DNA of 64,000 nt from Pseudorasbora parva (GCF_024679245.1 NC_090182.1:34371047-34435046); one strand, 5' to 3'. Positions 33,180-45,352 are shown, counted from the first letter of the stretch. Program-made: numbers and translations. Notes: a model not told the origin generated them from the letters alone.

Positions 33180-34620
33180 ATTGCAAGTCACTTCCTGAAG
33201 TAAAAGTAGACCAAACTTCTAATGTCATGTAGGCTATTGATCGAATGTCAATGGAAGAAATAGGAAAAGCAAAACATAGTTGTAGGCTGTTGGATGATTG
33301 ATGCGTGTAACACAATGGCTTCTTCATCACGGCGAGTTTAGTTTGAGTGAATGCTTAACGTTAGCGGAGTAGCGCTAGTCTACAGCACGCTATCCTTTTG
33401 ACCGTCAGAAGCTCACGTCTGTGCCATCTGATCCGACCCCGACCGAGCAACAGAAAACGATCATAGCCTTTTTTAGTTCGATAACAGGGAAATAGACGAT
33501 CTACGATAGCCTAACATATTGTATGTCAAACAGCAACAGTCACTAAAATAACTACTCAATGGTAGGCTGAGGCTCATTTAAAAATTATGGTATTAGACTA
33601 GCGCTACATCTACTGGAGCAAGGTTAGGCATTTTTATGTATTGCTATCTCCTGAATGAATTAATCAGTCCCTCAATAATCATGTTAACTAGTTCTAAATC
33701 CTAAGCAATTTACTAGCGTTGCCATAGGAACGCTTCGGCTTTTGCCACCCGGAAGATCGTTTATTACTGTTGTGATGTCGTGGTGAATTGTCGTATAATG
33801 TCAGATAGAGGGGGGTGGGATTAGAGCCCTGCACAAGCCTCATATCTAGGCCCTAGCCCGGCCCGAGTCCGACAGCTAATCAAAATTCACACCCCCCGAC
33901 TGAAGCTTGGGTTTTTTAGTTTTTTTTTACATTGCTGCAGCCATTAAAATAGTTCAGTTTTGTTTTTAATGTCAAAGTAATTATATTTCGTTTTGTTTCT
34001 TTATCAAGCTAATTTAGAATTTTTTTTAGAGCAATTTTTGGTTTGTTAAATTAAAGTTTAAATTTTTTTAAGTGACGGCCAGCAACCGACATGTTTAATA
34101 AATTCAGCCTCTCAAATCAACTTTTGACTTGTCTTATCTATGATAAAATCCATAGATATAAAACACTTCAAGCATCACAATGTAAGTTAATTTAGCCTAC
34201 TATTACCACCACAGAAAAAGGCTTTTTTGATGAGCTGAGGCAGGCTGATGCTCCTCGCAATGGCACTTGCAAACCAAACAAGTTTCACATCAACGAAAGC
34301 AAAAGTTTAATGATGCATTTTATTCAGCAGCTCATTGCAAATTCAAAGACCGCAATATGAGAGAGCGACCTAACCACTGGTAAGGTCATTTAGTCTCATT
34401 AATATATTTAGATATTTTATTTATTTATTTAGGCCATTTGTCTGTTCTAGAGACGTGTTAACTTTTCGATAAAACTCTAATTTGTTTCCTTTGGAAATAT
34501 GTTTCAAATCCACACAGAATGCATTTATAACTGTAAAGCACGTTTGTTTTTAAAATAAAAATAAAAATTGGGAATTTTTTTTTTTTTGTCCATATCGCAC
34601 AGCCCTATTATACAGTTGTA
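33180..34620. repeat. Old transposon DNA with hAT-like ends
   Basis: 33180-33800 is unassigned intron with gaagctcacgtctgtgcc-type sequence. gagccctgcac at 33826 followed by gcccggcccgagtccgac is a common fish hAT-like left end, and catatcgcacagccctatta at 34591-34610 is a typical right end (TAGGGCTGTGCGATATG reversed). They may or may not belong to one element. No coding frame is seen. Confidence 0.4.
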
Positions 34621-35340
34621 AGACTTTTTTTTTGGAGCTGTGTCTCATTTCATTTAAGGACACATCCTGTGAAGGCTGCAGTATACGGAGTGTCCTCAAT
34701 CAGGATTAAACAAGACGTCCTTTGTAGGACATACAGGCAGGAAGTATCTCGTTGCAATGCCAACGCATTTAGCCTCGTTACGCTCTCACGCCAGTTGTAT
34801 GAATGAAAATTATTTATATCTTGAAAATGACTATAAAATGTTTCTTGCCTTGACAGCAATGTACTGTTCTAAACATTTAAAAAGCACTTAACACTTGTAA
34901 TCCTGTTTACCACAACTATCTGTTTGAGGTAATACAGCTTAAAAACAAAATAAGCTTGAAACTACTTACATTTATACACCACATCTACGCTTGCATGTAT
35001 ATCTGGCAGTGGTGCCATTTGTTCAAATAATATTAAAAAAAAAGAAGTGATGGTTGTTAATGGCGACGCAAAGAATTGTGGGTTATCTGCAGCAGCCATA
35101 GAAGGGTGCATTTGGAGTGTCCTTATGACGCATGCTGTTCCGTCTCTGGCTAATTTTCTCCACTGCCACAACAGTTCTGTTCTTTCTGCTCCCACAGGAC
35201 CTCAGTTTCTCTGGCTAATTTCTCCACTGCCAAAGCAGCAAGGTTCCCTCCCAGAAATCTCTAATCCTACGTGACCTTCTTTTTGCTCCATGCTCCCTGC
35301 AGCCGAACCAGACTGCCAAATAGACTGGGGATTTCTCTGT
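34620..35340. other. Unassigned intronic sequence
   Basis: No repeat termini or coding exons are recognised. tctctggctaatttctccac occurs twice within 35147-35229 in slightly different forms, a small local duplication. Confidence 0.4.
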
Positions 35341-35344
35341 TACT

Positions 35345-35560
35345 ACGGTTGGGCGATGTAACCTAAATCGGCAGCTGACGATGTGTACAGTAAAACATTG
35401 CGATGGACGATGATATCGCGATCTCTGTATGTGAGTGACGTGTGAGTGCGTGTGTGTTTGTGCGTGAATAATGATTCAGCTGACTTCGAACTACCTGTGC
35501 ATTAAACAATTTTATTGCACACCTTTCAGCCAGTCAGAATTTAATATTTAGACAGACCCT
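35345..35560. repeat. hAT-like terminus and GT-rich DNA
   Basis: acggttgggcgatgtaacct and gatgatatcgcgatctctgt resemble the GGGCGATG/ATATCGCGAT ends of fish hAT elements. A stretch of tgtgagtgcgtgtgtgtttg follows. The partner end is missing. Confidence 0.4.
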
Positions 35561-35567
35561 GGAATAA

Positions 35568-35735
35568 TTCAATTTTATTTATATGGAGCTTTTACAATCC
35601 CAATTGTTTTTAAAGCAGGTTGACACTGTTAAACTTGATTCAGTCTTTCTGGAGAAAACAGTGATGCTATCAGCAATTTATCATATAGCGACAATGTGGG
35701 CAGATCAGTAATATAGCTGATTCATTTAGTAATTA
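35568..35735 (-). repeat. Dispersed repeat 3' region, copy a
   Basis: The reverse complement contains gatctgcccacattgtcgct, catcactgttttctccagaa, aacaattgggattgtaaaag and atataaataaaattgaatt. The same ordered motifs occur at 62450-62757, and a divergent version ends at 46090. The ...TATAAATAAAGGTGACTTGA tail style marks a widespread fish repeat, probably of retroposon type. Confidence 0.65.
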
Positions 35736-35799
35736 ATTTTAATTGGATATTTAATTAAAAAATTGAGATCAAAATTTTAGTGTCCCCGACTGAGCAAGA

Positions 35800-36313
35800 C
35801 AAGCCAAAGGCGATAACCCCACACCATGATCCCCCCTCCACCAAACTTTACACTCGGGACAATGGATTCAGACAAGTACCGTTCTCCTGACAACCATCAA
35901 ACCCAGACTCCTCCATCAGATTGCAAGACAGAGAAGAGTAATTGGTCACTCCAGAGAATACATCTCCACTGCTCTAGAGTCCTCAGCATACACTGATCCC
36001 GCTCTGTGATTTTAAGTGGCCTACCACTTTGTTGCTGCTGTTCCCAATTGCTCCAATTTGTTATAATACCACTAACAGTTGACCGTGGAATATTTAATGA
36101 GGACATTTCAGGAATGGACTGACTGCACAGATGGCAACCTATCACAGTACCACACTTGAATCCACTGAGCGCTCCTGAGCCCATTCTTTCACAAATGGCA
36201 GCGTTTGTATGGCTAGTGCTTGATTTTATACACCTATGGCCATGGAAGTGATTGGAACACCTGAATTCAATCATTTGGAGGGGTGTCCCAATATTTTTGA
36301 CAATATAGTGTAT
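35800..36313 (-). mobile_element. Tc1/mariner remnant, internally deleted
   Basis: The right end ggggtgtcccaatatttttg ... caatatagtgta (to 36313) is a Tc1-like terminal repeat. The left terminal repeat is not present at the expected place, so the element is truncated around 35800. A minus-strand open frame (36274 to 35897) holds pieces of a Tc1-type transposase. Confidence 0.75.
35897..36274 (-). pseudogene. Tc1-like transposase fragments joined by deletion
   Basis: The 125-codon frame includes IPRSTVSGIITNW and SGRPLKITERDQ, the second helix-turn-helix and GRP-like linker of Tc1 transposases. LRTLEQ then runs abruptly into WRCILWSDQLLFSV and DGGVWV, the segment around the second catalytic Asp (xxVLWSDExxF) in the DDE domain. 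The intervening ~80 residues, with the first Asp, and the last catalytic Glu region are missing, so the protein is dead. The join looks like one in-frame internal deletion. Confidence 0.75.
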
Positions 36314-36821
36314 GTAGCATAAGAAAAACTGTATATCTCAGATATATAGGTACATCTCTATTCTGCGGTCTCATCTAAGAGCCCATCTCCTCCCCTTGTG
36401 TTTTCGTCACTGCCTGGGGCGACAAGTGAAAGTGATGGGAATATTCCACTTACAAAGGCCGTACTCCATTCAGACAGGTAAAGAACAGCCATTTCCTCTG
36501 CTGTCAATAGGTCAATTGCTACCAATTGCAATAGCATGACAGTTAACACTGCCCTGAGGCAAAGGGCTAGTTGTCTTTACATCAGTTAAGACCTTCAGGA
36601 AATCTGCAATGTATTCTGTTAATCCCAAGCACCTATAAACTTTCATTGAGTGGAAAAATCCTATAGTTATGTTGATGGAGACATATCTATAAACAAAATA
36701 TAATAGAGACTTTTTTGAGGGGGTGGGCTCTTTTGGGCCCCACTGCATTCTCGCTCCGTCTTGTGCGTAGTTGTTTGACACAGCTGTCAAAGCATACTCA
36801 ACCAATGAAGGACTTTGGAAC

Positions 36822-38246
36822 TAGGGATGCAGCAAATAATTTAAATGCTTAAAAACAACACGTTTATTAACCGTAAAGGCTCTGCTATACCGGGTGTTTC
36901 TTTTGCACAGAACGGAACTGTTGCAACTTGCACAAAACTAAAACAAACATACACCAGTTACACCGTGCTTATCAGAGACATGGAGATTACTACTGTAGAC
37001 ACTATGCCAAAGGGACCAAACAGCGATGCTTTATTTCTACAAAAGACACGCTTGAATTTGCAGTCTAATAACTGAGCCCTCAGCGTGAGGTTTTGTTTTA
37101 AAGCGACCGTTATTTTAGAACATATTTCAATGCAGACGCTTCATGCAGTCAGAGATAAGCATTGTATCTATTAAAGGGTTACCTCAGCGATTAGCATATG
37201 GCTTTGTATGAGTAGAAACCCTGGAGTATATTCAAATGATTGTGCTGCCCTCCTCATATCCCCCTGAGACAAGAGATTTATGCATTTTATTTCTGGAAAA
37301 ATTCCTCCGATGACGCAAATATCGACAATTTGCGTCATCAGAGGAATTTTTGGCAAGAGGCTAAAAACTACAGCCAGCAGAGGGAGCCATTTCACGTTTT
37401 CAATTCGCACATGGGGGATAGGAGATCGCACTCACAGCTCAGCTCGCAGCTGCATGCATTAATGTAAACGGTGTGGCCGGCAGAGCAAAGTGAGTGTTTC
37501 AACTTCTCTAATTAATTCCTATGAAAGTTAAGCTTCCAAAGGCATTAACTGAAAACGCGCCAGACTGAACACGCGCTGTGAATCTATGCCGCAAGTGCCG
37601 TCACGTTTACCTCAGCTCTCATCACCAAAGCTCATTTAGCTCATCAGGAATGTATGTAATCTGACTCCTGCAGCATTTGCGCTGTGTGATACTCCCTCAG
37701 CGGCTAAATCACATATTGAACAGACACGTTCAGTTTTTAATTGTAGTGTCTGTTCTCTAACTGAACTGATTTTATGAAAATGAACGCAGCCGCGGTGGGC
37801 AAGTGAAAGTGATTTGGGAGTAGCCTCGTAGGGCAGCGAAGTATTCTGGGAATTGTTGTCTTTCATCCCCATGAGACAAAAATAAATTTTCTGTCTTTTC
37901 TCAGTCTAGAAAGCACCAAATTACATAATAATTTTACATTTCTACTACATTAATGACCCAGTTTAAATACAGCTTAATCTTCCCAGCACTGAAGTACCCC
38001 ATAGTATGAAGTTTTTCCTTCTTTATTCAAAATATTTACAAACTTGTTAACTATATCATGAATTATGATATATTCTGAGCCGAATAAACTGAAAGAAATA
38101 TTTAAAATAGAGAGAAATATAAAGAATTAATTAAATTAATAAAAAATGCGTAAAAAAAAAAAAAAAATGCAATTCACAAGGGCATATTGAACCATGAATG
38201 CTGTCCTGAACGGTTCAATGTTATAATGAGAATTGTGGCATCCCTA
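36822..38246. mobile_element. Probable hAT-like element with TAGGGATGC ends
   Basis: tagggatgcagcaaataat at the left and ttgtggcatcccta at the right are inverted for at least TAGGGATGC. No matching 8-bp flanks are visible (tttggaac versus ccataata), so it may be old or chimeric. The interior holds a strong 24-bp hairpin (37297-37351), CpG-bearing promoter-like DNA near 37550-37860 and an A run at 38151-38167. No transposase remains. Confidence 0.5.
37297..37351. repeat. 24-bp-arm hairpin
   Basis: aaaaattcctccgatgac plus gcaaat (37297-37320) is complementary to atttgcgtcatcagaggaat plus tttt (37328-37351), 23 of 24 pairs with a 7-nt loop. The only mismatch is a C/T difference that still allows G-U pairing in RNA. 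Confidence 0.95.
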
Positions 38247-38249
38247 CCA

Positions 38250-39180
38250 TAATACTGTAATAAAAGCTTCAGCAATTAATCACAACATGAAAAATGTATA
38301 CTGGCACATGCTTACAGGATAATCACTCTGAGGGATAGAAGAAGAAAAGTAGTGGATTTGCCATTGCATGCAAAGTTTAGCACAAAAGCCACAAAAAAAA
38401 AAAAAAAATGAAGGAGAATCATATGCTACTTTGTTTACGGCTTTGTATTGCTCTTGACGCACTCTTCTTACACTGCTGCACAATACATCACAATTGTGTT
38501 TATTGCCACCTAGTGGACTCAACATTCACATTGTGTCTGCGCGGACACAAAAAAATTGGCTGCATGCACACAATGCATACGGATGTCCACAGACATTACG
38601 TCACGTGGACAGTGCACGAACTGTTGTGGAACTATACATAAGTAATCTCCAATCCAGCATCAAGAACAACCTACTGTCACAGATTAGCAACCATATGACA
38701 ACACCTTGGCAACACACTTAAAGTGTGAAAAAACGTTGAAAAAAAGCATGTATAGCAAAACGGTACAACATGGCAACATTAACATTTAAATTTTCATAAA
38801 ATGCATTTAGATTTTTCAGAAAATGCATGATAAACTGACAAAATGTATAACTTGAAGTCACTTTGGATTAAAGTGTCTGCCAAATGCATAAATGTAAAGA
38901 AATTGTTTTAAAAGATCACCACCAATTGTGAACATCTATTTTAAAATGTACCATGTAAATATGAAGGAACTGATTTTCACATATCCAACTGAAAAAGTTT
39001 AACGTTGTCTTTAAAATCACACAAAGGTAAAAATAAATACAAATACAAATACAAAAAAAAAAAAAAAACATGTGGGAAAAAACCCTATACTCCTTAGTGG
39101 CATTGCTAAAGAAGTTTCAAATAAATAGTAACGTAATGCATAGTTACGCAGGCCTTTTATCAATATAACTACATGTAATC
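38250..39180. repeat. Intronic stretch with SINE-like 3' tail and A-tracts
   Basis: cactttggattaaagtgtct followed by gccaaatgcataaatgtaaa (38861-38898) is the 3' tail typical of fish SINE/LINE families (CTTTGGATAAAAGYGTCTGC). Pure A runs are at 38393-38408 and about 39053-39068. The rest is unassigned. Confidence 0.5.
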
Positions 39181-40600
39181 AATTCAAAACATATACAAAA
39201 CAAAACAGCTTTATCATGTATTGGGCTTCCAAATGAGGGGGAAAAAAACACGTTGTGAATGGCACAAGACCCACAAACTGGAGCAGTGACTGAGTGAGTG
39301 GTTTATCTAATGAAGGGCTAGAACGGTGGGAAAAGAGAGATTTGGCTTTCTCTGCTGTTCTGCCACGGCCCCAAAAGAGACACACTTTTCTGGGAATCTC
39401 AGGACCATGAGCCAGTAGGGTGTTGGGTGCCGAGCGGATAATGTTGCCATGTCGACCAGTCAGCAGATTCTTTAAAGTCTTTAAGTTCCCTTTCGATGTT
39501 CTGGCATTGAACACGACATGAGCTCGTTATTCCTTCTTAAAACAAAGATATTCATTAAAGTGAAAGCAAAGCAAGTAAATATTTCTTGTTTAGATGATTT
39601 TACACACTATTTTCCATGTAAGGCTGGGCTATAATTGATATATAATTGTCAAACTAGAAAGGGTCTTTGAAGGTAAATGAATAATGCTGGTCAAAGAACC
39701 AGACCTCAATGGGACTTCAGACTCCAGAAACATTTAAAGCTGTCAGTTCTGAGGAGTGTAAACCTCCATCTCACCTTATATAACGGCCACAGGTTCACTG
39801 GAAACAAAGCGTGGTCTGTCCCTCCAAATTAACCCAGATCATGTTCATTTTAAACAGCACCTGTCTTCTTGGTGTATAGGAATTGAGGAACGAAATGTTG
39901 CAGTAAAGTCTGAAAATCAGAGTGCTGAAAAGCTATGAAAAGGACAGTTTCAGCAGGCGTTGTTTTCGCAAGCTAACGAGCCAAAAACCGAGGAGTACTT
40001 AAAGGACGACATACTTCCACTGGTTATAAAGACTTTTATGAGAGCTCAATAGAAGAAACTTGGGTCTGGATGACAATTATCCAGATGTATTGGACGTGAA
40101 AGGGGAGCCTGAAAAAATACAAAGGGAGCCGAGAATTCCCAGGGCTGCGACCTCAGCCGTGAAACCGAAGGAAAAGCCAGCTTCTTATTGCATGCTGGCG
40201 AAAAACTGTGTTAAAGGCCACAACTTCAATTACACGTGGCTGCTGTGGGGCCTTTATGTTTCACAGGGGGGAGATAAAAATGACCTCCACAGGGTGCTGC
40301 GTTAGCTGTGTGGACTCAACGAGGGGGACTAATGATTGAACCTGGATCAGACGCATGGACGAGGACAATATGGTCGGGTAGCATGTGGAAAAAGAAACAA
40401 CCGGATGCTAGACCAGTGGTTCCAAAACTCTTTTGTCAGCCAAACACCTTAGATGTTATCTTGAAGTATCCATTGGAATTTTACGTTAATATTTTTACAC
40501 AGTCACAGTTCTTTGATGTTGGTCACGTTACATGCAAGTAAATAGTTTTTGTTTGTTTTGTTTTTGTTTAGTAAATTTTATTTTGAATTAGTTTTTAATT
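39180..40600. other. Unique intronic block, possible regulatory DNA
   Basis: Repeat-poor with balanced composition. 40050-40330 includes ttattgcatgctggcg, acttcaattacacgtggctg and ggggagataaaaatgacctc, with homeodomain- and GATA-like cores. Open frames of 77-111 codons have no known domain. Candidate non-coding conserved element in the middle of intron 2. Confidence 0.3.
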
Positions 40601-40935
40601 TAAAAAGGGTTACATACACTTCCAGACAAAAGTTAGGAATGCTTAAGATTTGTATATTTTTGTGACATTGTTTTGCTCAGTAATATTGTAAAATATTATG
40701 ACAATTAAAATAAATGTTTATGTGAATATATTTTAAAATATATTTAAAATTGTTTATTATTTGTAATTTTTTCTTTGATGCAAAGCTGAATTTTAAGCAT
40801 CATTACTCCATCAGAAAACATTATAATATGCTGATGTGCTGCTCAAAGAAATATTTATTATTATAGTCAATGTTAGAAAACAGTTGGGCTGATTAATATA
40901 TTTATGCAAACTGTGATACACTATCATACATGGTA
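40600..40935. repeat. Dispersed retroposon-like repeat (AAAGCTGAATTTTCAGCATC family), copy b
   Basis: gttacatacacttccagaca ... caaagctgaattttaagcat ... cattactccatcagaaaaca ... aatatgctgatgtgctgctc ... gaaaacagttgggctg follows the order of a very widespread fish repeat. Copies a and c lie near 6615 and 53325. Confidence 0.7.
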
Positions 40936-41169
40936 AATATGATTTTTACAGGATTTTTTAAAATAATTTTCCCACAAAAATAGTAAGCAGCACAACTGTT
41001 TATTGCTGTTTTTTTACTGTATTTTTAATTAAAAACATTTTTTTAGGAATACATAATTACACACTTCTATCCGGTGTATAAAGTCCTGCACAACTTAGTT
41101 ATATTATGTTATATTGGTGAAAAGCTGTAAACTTATTTTAAATTATGCAAATGAGCCAATCACACATTA

Positions 41170-41290
41170 CACTCCCAAATGCACGTAAGGGTGTTTTTAC
41201 ACTTTGTTCGATTGCCTGGACCGAACCCGAGTTTGATTGCTCCCCCCTCCCTCTGCTGGACTGTGTTCATTAAATTAAATTATTTGGGTC
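41170..41290. repeat. MITE-like end (AGGGTGTTTTTACACTTTG)
   Basis: aagggtgtttttacactttg followed by gcctggaccgaacccgagtt resembles the end of the GTGCTTTCACACC / GGACCGAACC family at 32335. Only one end is seen. Flanking DNA (40935-41170 and 41290-41690) shows nothing further. Confidence 0.45.
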
Positions 41291-41689
41291 TGAAACGGGG
41301 TGCATTCGCGTCATCAAAGCAGCAGCTGTATAGCCGGTTGCTTAGTAATGAAAGCGAGCCTGAAGGCGGTGAAATGCATAGCGTTGCTCACCTCACTTAA
41401 TATTTTTGTTTTTGATCCGTTGGTTTAGTTTCTAAAGCTTTAGTAAGTAATGGCACTTGCTTCTTATCTGCCGGAAATGTACTGCAAATGCTCTTAAGAA
41501 CGCTGAAGACGAGCAGAAATTAAACTCTGAAAACACTATTATGCTGCATGTGTGTAAATGTGTCATAAACAGTGCCCCTCTTCAAACTGAAACACATGCC
41601 ATTTAATCAGATATTTCGCTATTTTAGATTTATTTTGATTACTTGTACAGCCCAATTTCTATATTTAAATGGCACATTTGATTAAATTA

Positions 41690-42590
41690 ATTATTAGCTT
41701 TTCATCAATCACAAAGCCCCGTTTGGGAAACCCTGTGCAAGGCAACAAGGCCAAGCCAGTCACACATCCGAGTGTGTGCTATTTGGCAGGGCAGAGTGGC
41801 TAATTTCATTTTACAACTCAGACAAACGGCTCACAGAAGCCCGTAATGCAGGGCATGAGTATATAAGATACCAACACCTTCCCTCCCCTCAAACGACAAA
41901 GAATAAAAACAGAGCTATAAATGGTCCCTTATCACACACCAGTCTACAGAGCATCTGTAATTTGCATCTTTCTACAAGAAAACTAGTGGCTTTTGTAGAA
42001 TGAAATGTTAGATGTTCAAACTTAATGATATCAGGATGACAATTCAGGATCTGATTTCGAAGTATTAGATGATGAATTAGTTACGTAAGTCACTATGAAA
42101 AACAACATGAAATTAGCCAGGACCTTTAGCTGGGTTTGAACTGTGGCTTAAGGAGTACTGAAAAGAAGAGGGAAAAAGGTTGTGGCAAAGCACAAGGACA
42201 ACCTGATATCAAAACAGCATTGCAAAAGGAAACTATTAACAGTGTGTGCTGAAGGGATGGGTGTGCGATATCTCTGTGGCTAATATTTAACGGCGACAGC
42301 CTCCAGCTGCCTGATAAAGGCTGAGACAAGCCTGTCCGATCACACTTCTCTGCCGTCTTATCTGTGCTTTGGTCACTAACCCCACTTCTGATAAGAGCCA
42401 GCACCTGCAATTGCTTACTTTTGTAATAACCTTTCTACATCCGTTAACTAGGAGCCGCATTGCACTACAACAACAGATTCAGGTTCAAGCCTAATCCATA
42501 TTGTGGTATTATCCACGGCATAAATCATTGGTTGTATTATATTTCAAACTATGTTTAAAAGTTGTTTTTAAACGTACGCGAAGGACAGCA
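41690..42590. promoter_or_regulatory. Unique block with clustered GATA and E-box motifs
   Basis: Within about 105 bp lie E-box cagctg (42304-42309), gata (42313-42316), tatc (42359-42362), gata (42390-42393) and E-box cacctg (42402-42407). The surrounding sequence is repeat-poor. Such clusters are used by enhancers but also occur by chance, so this is only a candidate intronic enhancer of fgfrl1. Confidence 0.25.
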
Positions 42591-43080
42591 CTAATTTTTA
42601 TTTTATTTTTTACATCTTCCTGTTAAAAAGTTTTCACCCCCGGCTTTTAATGCGTTGTGTTTCCTTCTGGAACATCAGTGAATGTTTGAACCTTTTTTTT
42701 AATAGTGTTTTAATATTGTGTTTGAGTCCCTCAATTGTCCTGAAAAGTGTGATAAGGTGGACGCACAATCATACAATCGCTGCTGGAAAAATTTATAATT
42801 TTGGGACCTGGAGGATTATTCAATCAAGAACATTGGAGACAGGACAAATAAGGGACTCAAGAACAACCATAAAAAAATAATAATAAAAAAAACAACTGCC
42901 GTGGATAATTCAGAGAATGACACACAGTATTAATCGATGGTTCATAAATTTTGGAACACAGTAATTTTTATAAATTCAGCATTTTTTTATATATGTAAAC
43001 CTCTTTTATGTAAAATATCTTATTTAGGACAGTACTAAATAAAATAAAAATTGTATGTTCGCTCTTATTCACATTTGGTG
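42590..43080 (+). repeat. Widespread cyprinid repeat (TTTTCACCCCCGGCTTTTAATG family)
   Basis: ttttcacccccggcttttaa, gtttccttctggaacatcag, gagtccctcaattgtcctg, tgggacctggaggatta and ttttatgtaaaatatcttat appear in the conserved order of a dispersed cyprinid repeat ending with agtactaaataaaataaaaa. It is non-coding; the 76-codon frame in it is incidental. Confidence 0.7.
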
Positions 43081-43139
43081 GCCCTCAAAAATACCTCTAT
43101 GAATGATGAACATTAAAATAATAATGGTTTATTACTAAA

Positions 43140-44165
43140 GACCCAAATCACAAACTTCTAATACAAGACTGTTCGCTCCTCCTTCCTCACACATTCCACA
43201 CTGTGTCTCAGCCATGACTAACCTCATTTGTTCAGTGCCGCTCTCCATCAGAAAGCGTTTCATCTACACGCTCTGCGGGCACCTGACCAGGGCAAAAAGG
43301 TACATAAGACACCTTGAGTGAAGTTGAACCGTGAAAAAGAATGGCATCCAGTACTGAGATCTAATGTAGACTGCGTGTATCATGATCACAGCACTCCATT
43401 TGTTTGGAGAGGTATTGAGATGCACAAGAGGAAGGGGGTTGTAGGACAAACAACGGCAGCTGGGAGTGAAGGAGCACCGGGTTGATGCTTAGGACATGTG
43501 CTACATGTGTTCTTAATGTGCCCTATAAAATCTGCTTATAGAGGGGCTTTGTAATATTTTTAGTTTAAAAAAAGGAAAGTGACTGGGGGAAAAGTGCTTT
43601 TTTTGGTCCAAGGCTTATGGTGTGCTATTTGCATAATGGGGTCCACATGAAGTACCTGTATAAAATTACAAACACAGCACTTCTGTAGTTTCCTGTTCCA
43701 ATCTCCCCCTTTCCCTGTCAGCTTGTCCTTGTAAAGTGCTTTAGCCCTGTATTCAATGTGGCGCCACAGGAGAAGAATACCCTGACCCGAAAGGCACGGC
43801 CAGATCCGACAAAGTGTCCATTGACTGAAGGGGAACCTCACGTGGCCAGCAATTCTGGAATATTGTCTCAAATGAATCCATCGTCACAGCACTTGTACCT
43901 GTCAGTGTACATCGAATTTTGCCTTTGCAGGATGCTGATCTGTCATCTGCCTCGGTTATTTTCCTTTCCAATGCTGTCACGTGAGGGTCTTTCACTGGCG
44001 GTTCCGCCCCATGAACAACCTTCGTCTCCATTTCCGCTCCCGCTCAAAATAAAATGACCAGACCCATGGGAGCCAGCCGTGAATCAGCTATCCTGCCAAA
44101 TATATTTAGAAACAGGGCCTCTACATGAAACAGAGCTCTAGTGTCTGAAACAAGCATTAAAATGG
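43140..44165. other. Unique intronic block
   Basis: Balanced, repeat-poor sequence with overlapping short frames on both strands (92-103 codons). I recognise no domain in them and they lack exon-type splice flanks. Possibly regulatory. Confidence 0.3.
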
Positions 44166-45352
44166 CATTACAAGTGTTTAAAAGTGTTTAAAAATGAAAA
44201 TGCTGTTATCTTTTACTCACCCTCATTTCTTCTGTGGAACACAAGAGGAGACATTTTAAATAATGTTCTGGTTGCTCTTTTTCAACCCATTACAATGAAT
44301 ACTGATGGTTTCAGGCTTCATAAAGATGCAAAAATGGCATCACAGAGTCAACTGGATGAGTTTTTATGAAGTCAAACAATAATTTATAAGTTATTCTCTT
44401 ATAATTCAGTAAATCACTATGAACTCGAGAGCTGCATCAGTCTGACTCTTAAATTAATTATTCAGTAAAAGAAACAATGTGAACCAGATCAAATTCAACA
44501 AAAAGATTTCACAAATCATCATCACAACGATTCTGCACGGCACGAGGGTGTCCAAATCCAAGTCCAAATAGAGTGTGTCCAAATCCACTTTTGCTAGTTT
44601 AACGACGGGAAAATGGTTAGGATCAGGTACATGGTCCAAAAGGGTTGTGCCTAGTCTCTTAATGAGTCACGGTGTGTTTTGGGTATGACGTGCAATAAAC
44701 CAATCAGTCTCATCTCCCATTTCCTTTAAAAGCCAGTTGTGTCGCACCATGGCATATCCACTATTTACATGGAAGAATTTGCGCTTCTCTAGCGAGGAAA
44801 TGGATCTGCTCATCTAATGACGCCTGCTTGCTCGCCATTACCAATGCAAATTGGTAATTCTGATACATACAATGACTTTCCATTATGACATGTAAGCATT
44901 TTTATATTTATGTACGCAATAATAATCTTTTTTTTTAATAAAGTGTAATAAGCAGAGTGTACGCGTGTTGTGCACCTACCTATAGGCGCATGTTAAGAAC
45001 GTACACAAAAATACTGTGCTATTTGCTATTTACAGAACAGGTTTTTGTTGTCGTTTTCAGCTCCTCAAAATAGCAACGCACCAACAATGCGCCTGATCAC
45101 ACCTCGTTTTCAGACCAGCACGCCCAAGGGTGAAAAGATGGGCATAAGTGCCCATTTAAACAACGTAGCGCTGGATGTGAACATGATAACTTTGTCGGGC
45201 TGAAACTAGCAAATAACACTTGTGTCGTGCTGCATTGCACCGGGTATATGATAGGGCTCTATGTCTCCAATACATGTTTAAAATGTAGTTTTATAGAGCT
45301 TTTTGTTTTTTGAAAAACAAAGTAATAATATTTGGGTGAACTATTCCTTTAA
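44166..45352. mobile_element. GTTCACCC-type repeat with a nested element
   Basis: tcttttactcaccctcattt near the left and tttgggtgaactattccttt near the right are the two ends of a very common cyprinid element (AAGGAATAGTTCACCCA...). It is interrupted at about 44650-45268 by the inverted copy of the GGGCCCTRTTAT element also found at 16755-17245. Confidence 0.65.
44650..45268. mobile_element. GGGCCCTRTTAT-ended DNA element, copy 2 (inverted, nested)
   Basis: Runs from about ctagtctcttaatgagtcac to gggtatatgatagggctc. The reverse complement starts gagccctatcatatacccgg, the counterpart of gggccctgttatgaaccc at 16757. Shared inner motifs include aaaccaatcagtctcatctc and ctcctcaaaatagcaacgca. No transposase is present. 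Confidence 0.6.

Noticed and set aside
39179..39514. 111-codon minus-strand frame
   Set aside because: Located in unique sequence but with no recognisable domain, start context or splice flanks. It is noted only as part of a unique block.
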